This document shows positions 57,743-64,000 of a DNA stretch of 64,000 nucleotides, piece after piece (position 1 is the stretch's first letter; each line of letters begins with the position of its first letter). The stretch lies in contig JBEKVI010000039.1 of assembly GCA_049514215.1 (NCBI GenBank), positions 29,069-93,068 of the forward strand, written 5' to 3'. The DNA is from BOG-994 sp049514215. GTDB lineage: Bacteria; Pseudomonadota; Gammaproteobacteria; Burkholderiales; Burkholderiaceae_D. The notes below the pieces were generated by a model. That model saw only the letters and a list, made by a program, of their open reading frames with translations. It was not told the DNA's origin and did no database searches. The position numbers were made by a program, and so were the translations under genes.

Positions 57743-58228
57743 CTAGCGGGTTCTCTTTCGTCCTGCCCGAGGGGACGGCGCGCCCGGGCAAAGAAGGCTC
57801 GCCAGTGAGCCCAGAACCTTTTTGGCATCGGCCGCCGAAAGCGCTCGTGCCTTCTCGAGCAGCTCCGGCGGCGCCCAGTGCGGAAACGGCACGTCGCGGC
57901 TTAGGTGATGTCCCTGTGACGTGTGTTCCTCATGGACCTGGGCCAGTCTGTCGGGTCCGATCTCATCGGCGAGCCTAGCCAGTGCGGGCCAGAGGCGCCG
58001 GTGCACCAAGGTCACCTTGCCATCGATAAGACGGCAGACCAGGATGTCAGACGATGCGCCCAGGGCCTGCAAGACCGCAAAGATCCGATGGCTATCCGGA
58101 TGACCCCACCAGCTCCCCTTGATGGGCTCGCCCGCGATGACCTCGGCAAGCCGTGGGACGGGACCTTTGGCCGACGCCAGAACCACGCCTTGCTCTTTGA
58201 CGAAATCGAGGGCTTGGGCGGAGTTCAC
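57743..58228 (-). CDS. Conserved hypothetical protein, DNA-binding-like fold possible
   Basis: A 161-residue soluble protein. The N-terminal half has MNSAQALDFVKEQGVVLASA then KGPVPRLAEVIAGEPIKGSW, SHRIFAVLQALGASSDILVC and RLIDGKVTLVHRRLWPALAR, a block I know from unannotated proteobacterial proteins. The tail (ADEIGPDRLAQVHEEHTSQG, SPRAGRKRTR) is variable and ends basic. The short alpha/beta pattern could be a winged helix but no certain homologue is identified. No strong ribosome binding site. Confidence 0.65.
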   Translation of the reverse strand: MNSAQALDFVKEQGVVLASAKGPVPRLAEVIAGEPIKGSWWGHPDSHRIFAVLQALGASSDILVCRLIDGKVTLVHRRLWPALARLADEIGPDRLAQVHEEHTSQGHHLSRDVPFPHWAPPELLEKARALSAADAKKVLGSLASLLCPGAPSPRAGRKRTR

Positions 58229-58283
58229 GGCAACAGGCCGTCATGAGGCCGGGGCGACGCGCGCGGCAACCCGTCACCGCGTC

Positions 58284-58679
58284 CTAAGGCACTTCTGGCT
58301 GGAGCAGGCTGCTCCGATTGCCCTCCGTATCGAAGAAGGAGACGTAGAGCCCGACGCCGGGGATGGGCATGGGTTCGCCCAAGACTTCGCCGCCGGCTTG
58401 GTTGACCTTCTTCATCGAGGCCGCGATATCCTCGACGGCGATGACGATCGAGGGATATTGCGCAGGCCAGTCGGGTTTCTTGGGATAGAACCCTCCGTTG
58501 ATGGCGCCCGCGTACCCGTCGCGCCGGGCGTCGGAGAGTGCGGTGGTGGCCAGGACATAGTTTCCCATTTCCTCGCCTAGCATTTGCACCTGCCAGCCAA
58601 AGGCAGACTGATAGAACCGGGCCATCCGTTCCCGGTCAAGAAAGGGCATCTCGAAATGTACGACAGGATCCATGGGCAT
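58284..58679 (-). CDS. VOC-family (glyoxalase/bleomycin-resistance-like) protein
   Basis: A 131-residue vicinal-oxygen-chelate protein with two beta-alpha-beta-beta-beta units: VVHFEMPFLDRERMARFYQS then AFGWQVQMLGEEMGNYVLAT, and IVIAVEDIAASMKKVNQAGG then EVLGEPMPIPGVGLYVSFFD. The metal-coordinating His (H8) and a later Glu-like position are compatible with a divalent metal. PhnB/YaeR-like members are usually of unknown substrate. It follows the glycosyltransferase gene by 72 bases in the same direction. Confidence 0.87.
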   Translation of the reverse strand: MPMDPVVHFEMPFLDRERMARFYQSAFGWQVQMLGEEMGNYVLATTALSDARRDGYAGAINGGFYPKKPDWPAQYPSIVIAVEDIAASMKKVNQAGGEVLGEPMPIPGVGLYVSFFDTEGNRSSLLQPEVP

Positions 58680-58751
58680 GCTCCTTACGCAGAATCACGG
58701 GGCGCAGGCCCCGGTCATCAAATTCTACGTCCGGAAGACCCGCCGAGGGGT

Positions 58752-59909
58752 TCAGGCCGCGGCGCGGTTTTCGGCAAGGGCCCGGTACAGGGCGAGCGTG
58801 CGTTGGGCGACCTGGTTCCAGTCGAGGACGTCTTCGGCGCGTTGGCGTAGCGCAAGACCCAGGGCGTGACGCTTGGGACCGTCGGACAAGAGGCCTCGGA
58901 TCCGATCCGACAATTCGCTGGGATCGTCGCCCTTCACCCAAACGGCATTCTCGCCGATGTGATCGGGGATGCCTCCATTGCGCGTGGCAATGAGCGGTAG
59001 CGCATTGGCGGCAACGAAACCGATCGGCCATCCGGCAAAGCTTGTGGAGAAGGGGAGGACCGCGATCGCCGCTCGCCGGTACAGCTGGGTCACCTCCGAA
59101 TCGTCGAGGGTGTTACGCCAGTCGATATGCCTCCCGATGCCGCAGCGTTCGGCCAGACGCAACCCTTCTTCGGGTGTGTCCGGTCCCCACTGTCCGTGCA
59201 TGATGAGGCGCGGGGTTTCTTCCTTCAATCGTTTGGCCAGCAGCGCGTACGCCTCAAAGAGGGTCTCGATGTTCTTGCCCCGCATCAGATGGTGGCCGCC
59301 ATAGAAGACGATGCCCGCGCGCGGAGCCGAATCGGTCAGGGGCACAATGTGCGTGCCGTGCGGAAGCACGTGGATCATTTTTTCGGGCACGTCGAGGGCG
59401 CACAGCTTCTCGCGCATCTCCTCGCAATGGACGATGAGCGCGTCGGCCAGCGCGTACGCTCGATTGCGCGCCTTGATTTCGAGCTGCTCATCATCGAGCT
59501 CATGCACGGTCACCACGCGCGTTGCGCGCCGCTTGTGCTTGAGCCAGTGAAATACCGCACTCGACCCGAACGCGTTGGCGATCTGGTGGAAATGAACCAG
59601 TTCGGCCCCTTCGGACAGTTTGGCGTAGCGCGCCGCGTGGCGCGCGTAGAGGGCATCGCGCAAGCCGTAGCGCAACGCGCGCTTGACGGGGTTTCCCGAG
59701 CGATAGATCTTGATCTGGCGCATTTCAAAATAGTCGCATTCCCGGGTCTGGAATACGCGCCCGAGCCCGATGGGGTCCTCGCACCCGCAGTGCGCTGCGA
59801 CCCAGTGCGATTGAACCGCGCCCGTGCGCTCGAGCGCACCGCGCAGCGCGTCGATGTACATGCCACTATAGAAATTGCGAAACGGACAGCCGATGAGCGT
59901 GATTTTCAT
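58752..59909 (-). CDS. GT4-family glycosyltransferase
   Basis: A 385-residue GT-B protein from the ATG at 59909. N-terminal MKITLIGCPFRNFYSGMYID, then GAELVHFHQIANAFGSSAVF and VVTVHELDDEQLEIKARNRA; the donor half includes GIVFYGGHHLMRGKNIETLF and AAIAVLPFSTSFAGWPIGFV with ALPLIATRNGGIPDHIGENA. Donor sugar and acceptor unknown. The frame extends 32 codons upstream but that part is irregular and lacks a start signal. It stands apart from other sugar genes. May modify an envelope glycan. Confidence 0.87.
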   Translation of the reverse strand: MKITLIGCPFRNFYSGMYIDALRGALERTGAVQSHWVAAHCGCEDPIGLGRVFQTRECDYFEMRQIKIYRSGNPVKRALRYGLRDALYARHAARYAKLSEGAELVHFHQIANAFGSSAVFHWLKHKRRATRVVTVHELDDEQLEIKARNRAYALADALIVHCEEMREKLCALDVPEKMIHVLPHGTHIVPLTDSAPRAGIVFYGGHHLMRGKNIETLFEAYALLAKRLKEETPRLIMHGQWGPDTPEEGLRLAERCGIGRHIDWRNTLDDSEVTQLYRRAAIAVLPFSTSFAGWPIGFVAANALPLIATRNGGIPDHIGENAVWVKGDDPSELSDRIRGLLSDGPKRHALGLALRQRAEDVLDWNQVAQRTLALYRALAENRAAA

Positions 59910-60084
59910 GGCGCGGATTTTGGCATGCGAGGCGCGCGTTTTCCAGCAAAGAATCCGTGTCAGCTTATGCGTATTCTGTGAGGAAATTCTTGACGCGGGA
60001 TGCAATTGGCGATAGTTGCAATGCTATGGGGATCGGATCCAGCAAAACCTTCCGGTCGCTGCTTTTTGGGGAGGAGGTGAAGTG

Positions 60085-60978
60085 GTGCACAAAGCCATGA
60101 GGCGGAGCCGGCCGCTTTCCTACGGCAGCGCTCTGCGCTGGCGCTCCCTGTCTTGGTCATACCGGATCGGGATCGAATGCGCTGCGGCGACATTTCTCCT
60201 CGTGCTCTGCCCCCTCTCCGTGGGGCAAGGCGTTCTGGCCGCACAACCTGCACCCTGGGTCCCCGGGGCGAGCCCGGATGCGATTGCGATCTTTCACGAG
60301 GCCAAGGAAGATCTACGTCACGCGCGCTATGGGTCGGCACTGGCTAAGCTCGTGTGGTTCTACGAGAGTGCGGAGAAGTATCAGGTGAGCGTGAGAGGCG
60401 TTCGCCTGACTTACGCGTTAAACGAGTGGTATGAACTCGCGAAAGTCTACGCGCCCGCACTGCCGAAGATGCAGGAGGAGCGCGATCGCGCCGAGGAGCG
60501 CGTCAGAGAAGGCATCGACGCCCAGGACGAGTTCCAGAACACGCGAGCCCTGAACCGACGCTTAGGCGAGTCCGACCGCACGGTCGAGCTTTTCGCATGG
60601 CTCGATCAGAACCGGACCGAGACGGCCAAGCGCGTATTCGATCTCGCCGTGCCGATCCTCGTGAGCCAGAAACAGTTTCCGCTCTGCGCGCACTACCTCG
60701 AGCCCCAGACCCGGGCACCCACCTACGTCGAGAGGTATAACGAAGACCTGGCCTACATCCGTGCTGAAAGGCTGATCGGCAATAGCGCCGAGGTGACCGA
60801 CTATGCACGCGAACAATTCGTCCACGACGCGAGCACGCTCGTTGCGCTGCTCTCGATTCTCGGGCGCATGCAGGAGGCCGATTCGACGGCCCGGTATTTC
60901 GAGCAGTACGTCGATATCCCTGGACTCAGCGTGGCGCTGAATTCCGCCTTGTCAGGCCACATTCCCGAGCGCCACTGA
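60085..60978 (+). CDS. Exported helical (TPR-like) protein
   Basis: AGGAGG with a seven-base spacing places the GTG at 60085. The 297-residue product has a long basic N-terminus, a hydrophobic helix (IECAAATFLLVLCPLSVGQG) and signal cleavage near AAQPAP, so it is probably exported. The rest is helical with TPR-like pairs (DAIAIFHEAKEDLRHARYGS, VLTYALNEWYELAKVYAPAL). Two cysteines in FPLCAHYL and near the start. Function unknown. Its stop codon lies in the loop of a perfect 9-base hairpin. Confidence 0.75.
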   Translation: MHKAMRRSRPLSYGSALRWRSLSWSYRIGIECAAATFLLVLCPLSVGQGVLAAQPAPWVPGASPDAIAIFHEAKEDLRHARYGSALAKLVWFYESAEKYQVSVRGVRLTYALNEWYELAKVYAPALPKMQEERDRAEERVREGIDAQDEFQNTRALNRRLGESDRTVELFAWLDQNRTETAKRVFDLAVPILVSQKQFPLCAHYLEPQTRAPTYVERYNEDLAYIRAERLIGNSAEVTDYAREQFVHDASTLVALLSILGRMQEADSTARYFEQYVDIPGLSVALNSALSGHIPERH

Positions 60979-60989
60979 AAGCGCTCGGG
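60964..60989. terminator. 9-bp hairpin containing a stop codon in its loop
   Basis: CCCGAGCGC (60964-60972), loop CACTGAAA, GCGCTCGGG (60981-60989). The TGA stop of the TPR-like gene is in the loop. It lies between convergent genes and could terminate both transcripts; no T-run. Confidence 0.6.
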
Positions 60990-61001
60990 CCGCATCTCGG
61001 A

Positions 61002-62453
61002 TCAGGCCGCCTTCTCGACGCTGCGCAAGACGATCTGTCCGGCACGGGCGCCCTGATGCGTTCCGGCCTGCCAGGTGAGCCTCCCATTGACGATCACCGA
61101 ATGGATTCCCCTGGCCGGCCGGGTCGGGTTCTCGTAGGTCGCCTCATCGCGAATCGAGGCGGCATCGAAGATCACGATGTCGGCGCAATGCCCGGTCTTC
61201 AGACTGCCACGACCCTTCAGGCCGAAGTTGCGCGCCGTCAGACCGGTCATCTTCCACACCGCGGTCTCCAGCGGAAACAGATTCAAGTCCCGGCTGTAGT
61301 GGCCAAGCACCCGCGGAAATGTTCCCCACAGGCGCGGGTGGGGCTTTTCACCGAGCGGGATGCCGTCTGAGCCGATCATGGTCTCGTCAAACGCCAGGAT
61401 GCGCTGGACGTCACCCTCGTCCATGAGGAAATAGATGGCGCTGCCCGGCTGGAGCCGGCGCGCGGCCTCGTCCTCGGGAACGCCCCACTCCTTGGCGATA
61501 TCGTCGAGGTTGCGGCCCGCGCATTCCGGATGAGGCACCGAGGAGGCGATGAGTACGCGTCCGTCCAGCATGCCCCGATCGGTGCGGATCATGGTTGATC
61601 CCGCCGTATAGGGATAGCAGTCGAGCGAGACGCACTGGTGCTTCATGGTCTCGGAGATGAAGGGCAGCGTGGTCGCCGACTTGCCGAAGTTGGGTTTGCG
61701 CTGCACCTTATGGTGCGAGATCACCACGGCAATCCCCAGTTCGCGCCCGATCCGAAACGTCTCCTCGAGCGACTCCATGACGCGATCCCCCTCGTCGCGC
61801 ATGTGCGTGACATAGATCGACTGACCCTTCGACAGGGGCCGGCCCACCTCGATGATTTCCTCGGTCGTGGCCCGGCTTGCCGGGGGATAGAAGGTTCCGG
61901 TGGACATGCCAATGGCCCCCGCATCCAGCGCCTCGGTGAGCAACGAGCGCATCTCGTCGATCTCGCTGGCCGTGGCCTCGCGCTCGAGCGAATCCATGGT
62001 CAGCGCACGCAGGGTTGAGTGCCCGACCATGGCCGCGACGTTGACCGAAGGGGGCGTCTTCTCCAAGGCCTTCAGGTAGGCTTCGAACGTTCCGAAACGG
62101 CGCTCTTGCGGCGTGTCGAGCAGATTCAAAGGGGCCGGAAGCGGCGTGTCGGGACGTAGCGGAGCAGCGCTGATGCCGCAGTTGCCGGCGATGACCGTGG
62201 TCACCCCCTGGGAAACCTTGAAGCTCATGTCCGGCTGTGCGAACACCGCCTGGTCGTCGTGAGTATGCGAGTCGATGAATCCGGGGGCCACGATGAGCCC
62301 GCGGGCGTCGATCACTTCCTTGGCGCTGTCGCCCGAGAGATCACCGATGGCGACGATGTGCTCGCCCAAGACCGCAAGGTCGGCATCAAAACGGGGTTTG
62401 CGCGTGCCATCGATGATCGTGGCATGTCGGATCAGGAGGTCGTGGTGGGCCAT
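61002..62453 (-). CDS. N-acyl-D-amino-acid deacylase (D-aminoacylase)
   Basis: A 483-residue amidohydrolase. It removes the acyl group from N-acyl-D-amino acids. Visible: APGFIDSHTHDDQAVF (metal-binding HxH), the cysteine-containing VIAGNCGISAAP that bridges zinc in D-aminoacylases, GALNLLDTPQ, IGMSTGTFYPPASRATTEEI, VVISHHKVQRKPNFGKS, and the final DIVIFDAASIRDEATYENPT with the substrate-binding loop. AAAGGA lies six bases before the ATG. It follows the peptide-ABC ATPase gene by 23 bases, suggesting peptide-linked D-amino acid scavenging. Confidence 0.92.
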   Translation of the reverse strand: MAHHDLLIRHATIIDGTRKPRFDADLAVLGEHIVAIGDLSGDSAKEVIDARGLIVAPGFIDSHTHDDQAVFAQPDMSFKVSQGVTTVIAGNCGISAAPLRPDTPLPAPLNLLDTPQERRFGTFEAYLKALEKTPPSVNVAAMVGHSTLRALTMDSLEREATASEIDEMRSLLTEALDAGAIGMSTGTFYPPASRATTEEIIEVGRPLSKGQSIYVTHMRDEGDRVMESLEETFRIGRELGIAVVISHHKVQRKPNFGKSATTLPFISETMKHQCVSLDCYPYTAGSTMIRTDRGMLDGRVLIASSVPHPECAGRNLDDIAKEWGVPEDEAARRLQPGSAIYFLMDEGDVQRILAFDETMIGSDGIPLGEKPHPRLWGTFPRVLGHYSRDLNLFPLETAVWKMTGLTARNFGLKGRGSLKTGHCADIVIFDAASIRDEATYENPTRPARGIHSVIVNGRLTWQAGTHQGARAGQIVLRSVEKAA

Positions 62454-62476
62454 GGAATCGTCCTTTCGGAAAAAGA

Positions 62477-63478
62477 TCAGCGTAGGTGACAGGCGACCCA
62501 GTGACTGCCGTTCGCATCGGTCGACCTGGGCGATAGCTTGGGGACCTCCAGAGCGCAGCGCTCGATGGCTAACGGACAGCGTGTGCGAAAGCGGCAGCCG
62601 GAGGGCGGATTGGAAGGGCTGGGCGGATCGCCTTCGAGAAGGATGCGTTGGGCCCGTCGGCGGGGGTCGGCAATGGGCACTGCGGACAAAAGGATTTCGG
62701 TGTACGGATGCACCGGGGCCGAGAACAGGCTCGACCGGTCTGCAAGCTCCACGATCTGTCCCAGATACATCACCGCGACACGGTGGCTGATGTGCCGCAC
62801 CACGGCCAGATCGTGCGCGACAAAAAGATAGCTGATGCCCAGATCGGCCTGCAGGTCCATGAGGAGATTAATGACCTGGGCCTGCACCGACACATCGAGG
62901 GCCGATACCGGCTCGTCGCAGACGATGAGCTTGGGATTGAGCGCAAGCGCGCGTGCGATTCCGAGGCGCTGCCGTTGGCCCCCGGAGAATTCGTGGGGAA
63001 ACTTCTTCACGGCCTCAGGGCGCAACCCGACCTTGGCAAACAGCCACTGGATGCGCTCGCGGCGCTCGACGGCGAGCGCCGCGCTGAAATTGCGCAAGGG
63101 TTCAGCCACAATCTCGCCGGCTCTGAGGCGCGGATTCAACGACGCGTAGGGATCCTGGAAGATGATCTGCAGATCGCGTCTTTTTTGCCGCATCGCCTCG
63201 GGCGAGAGCGTCAGAAGCTCCTGCCCCTCCAGTCGCACCGACCCTGATGTGGGTTCGACCAGGCGCAGGACCGCTTTCGCCGTGGTGGTCTTGCCGCAGC
63301 CGGATTCGCCCACGAGGGCGAGCGTCTCGCCTTTGGCCACGCGAAACGAGACATCCTCGACCGCCTTGATCGGCGGGCGCGCGGGGCCTGGCCAACGCCG
63401 CGCAATAGCGTAGTGCTTTTGAAGATGGTCGACTTCCAGCAAGACCGGTCCGATCGGTGCCTCGACGATGTCGCTCAT
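62477..63478 (-). CDS. Peptide/oligopeptide ABC importer ATP-binding protein (DppF/OppF type)
   Basis: A 333-residue ATPase from the ATG at 63478 (the frame extends 27 codons upstream). Walker A GESGCGKTTTAKAVLR, signature FSGGQRQRLGIARALAL, Walker B LIVCDEPVSALDVSVQAQVI, then the Oligo-HPY C-terminal motif VHPYTEILLSAVPIADPR and the cysteine-bearing RTRCPLAIERCALEVP. It starts five bases beyond the stop of the upstream DppD-type gene, which it partners. Its own stop is followed by the deacylase gene. Confidence 0.93.
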   Translation of the reverse strand: MSDIVEAPIGPVLLEVDHLQKHYAIARRWPGPARPPIKAVEDVSFRVAKGETLALVGESGCGKTTTAKAVLRLVEPTSGSVRLEGQELLTLSPEAMRQKRRDLQIIFQDPYASLNPRLRAGEIVAEPLRNFSAALAVERRERIQWLFAKVGLRPEAVKKFPHEFSGGQRQRLGIARALALNPKLIVCDEPVSALDVSVQAQVINLLMDLQADLGISYLFVAHDLAVVRHISHRVAVMYLGQIVELADRSSLFSAPVHPYTEILLSAVPIADPRRRAQRILLEGDPPSPSNPPSGCRFRTRCPLAIERCALEVPKLSPRSTDANGSHWVACHLR

Positions 63479-63482
63479 GGCT

Positions 63483-64000
63483 CTAGACCACCGCAACGAA
63501 AGGATTGAGTTCGCCGGATTCGACAGCGAAGCAGGCTGCGCTGTGGCCCTCGTGCACACGCTTTAATTGCGGAAGCTCTTCGCGACAGCGCGCCTGGACA
63601 TGAGGGCAACGTGCTGCAAAGGCGCAGCCGCGCTCTCTGGCGTAGGGCGAGGGGACCATGCCGGCGATTTCGGTCAGGCGCGCGCTCTCGCTGTTCATGG
63701 ACGGCATCGAAGCCATGAGTGCGCGGGTATAGGGATGCGCGGGTGCGGCAAACAGATCCAAGACCGAGGCTTCTTCGACCTTGCGACCCGCGTACATGAC
63801 AAGGACACGGTCGCAGCATTCGGCAACGACGCCCAGGTCGTGCGTAATCATGATGACCCCCATGCCAAGCTCCGCCTGTAGAGCCCGGATCAGTTCCAGA
63901 ATCTGGGCCTGGATCGTGACATCGAGCGCGGTGGTGGGTTCATCGGCGATCAGGATCTCGGGTTTGCAGGCCAGGGCCAGTGCGATCATCACGCGCTGGC
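63483..64000 (-). CDS. Peptide/oligopeptide ABC importer ATP-binding protein (DppD/OppD type), 5' end outside window
   Basis: Only the C-terminal 170 or so residues are present; the frame runs off the right edge and the gene starts beyond it. Seen are QRVMIALALACKPEILIADE (after the signature motif), the Walker B DEPTTALDVTIQAQ, the H-loop ITHDLGVVAE and the Oligo-HPY end APAHPYTRALMASMPSMNSE, with four cysteines in ERGCAFAARCPHVQARCREE. It is the first visible gene of the minus-strand operon with the DppF-type gene and the deacylase; permease and binding-protein genes presumably lie further right. Confidence 0.92.
   Translation of the reverse strand, partial: QRVMIALALACKPEILIADEPTTALDVTIQAQILELIRALQAELGMGVIMITHDLGVVAECCDRVLVMYAGRKVEEASVLDLFAAPAHPYTRALMASMPSMNSESARLTEIAGMVPSPYARERGCAFAARCPHVQARCREELPQLKRVHEGHSAACFAVESGELNPFVAVV

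Noticed and set aside
59990..60017. TTGACG with a downstream GATAGT as promoter of the exported TPR-like gene
   Set aside because: The spacing is 15 bases and the -10 element matches only partly, so it is not listed.
1..64000. tRNA, rRNA, CRISPR arrays, insertion sequences or prophage genes
   Set aside because: Looked for in every gap and by gene content; no clover-leaf sequence, repeat-spacer pattern or transposase was seen.

Overview
The window is 64 kb of high-GC DNA from one bacterial chromosome. The gene content points to a Gram-negative, aerobic pseudomonadote: a lipoprotein and many exported proteins, a c-type cytochrome-linked molybdenum oxidoreductase, bacterioferritin with its ferredoxin, Old Yellow Enzyme paired with an ArsR regulator, tandem DUF3563 proteins and a periplasmic-binding peptide ABC system. 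A betaproteobacterium is my best guess, but no rRNA or tRNA gene is present to settle it. Genes are dense and mostly real ATG/GTG starts with GGAGG-like sites; I saw no insertion sequence, prophage, CRISPR array, tRNA or rRNA.

Layout. 1-7 kb: the end of a TPR regulator coupled to a ModA-like binding protein, an MFS exporter, a stand-alone TOPRIM protein, a duplicated-repeat lipoprotein, a SHOCT-PspC protein and a UPF0114 membrane protein. 7-22 kb: a stress and iron block with a Fur-type promoter, bfd-bfr, a disulfide oxidoreductase, DedA, SDR, GST, a CPA1 Na+/H+ antiporter divergent from a DsbA-like protein, a cNMP-binding thioredoxin-reductase-like gene broken by a frameshift, YbjQ, an ArsR-nemA pair with a clear operator, and two small DUF3563 genes. 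22-31 kb: an ABC exporter/PRC-barrel/MFS operon, then a glycogen-debranching-type enzyme divergent from a GT4 glycosyltransferase. 31-40 kb: an MFS transporter, a large sedolisin (S53) protease with repeat domains and a Cys-rich tail, a 2OG-Fe(II) oxygenase, a methyltransferase, an amidase and a zinc phospholipase C/P1-type exported enzyme. 40-48 kb: an OPT transporter and a three-subunit periplasmic aldehyde-type oxidoreductase (triheme cytochrome, 2Fe-2S, molybdopterin), followed by three very small membrane proteins. 48-56 kb: a class III CoA transferase divergent from a five-gene operon that joins a complete ABC importer to a GpdQ-like phosphodiesterase, then a divergent MurA homologue. 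56-61 kb: an SRPBCC-ArsR pair with an operator across its ribosome binding site, small conserved proteins, a glycosyltransferase and an exported TPR-like protein. 61-64 kb: an N-acyl-D-amino-acid deacylase downstream of two peptide-ABC ATPases, the second running off the window.

The most rewarding items are the phosphodiester import-and-cleave operon (49.5-54.2 kb), the bfd-bfr pair behind a single Fur-type promoter, three precise inverted-repeat operators next to ArsR or SDR genes, the broken cNMP-TrxR gene, an orphan terminator at 7.2 kb that suggests a small RNA, and the metal-binding-like tail on the sedolisin. None of these proves a new system; the list is what the sequence supports.
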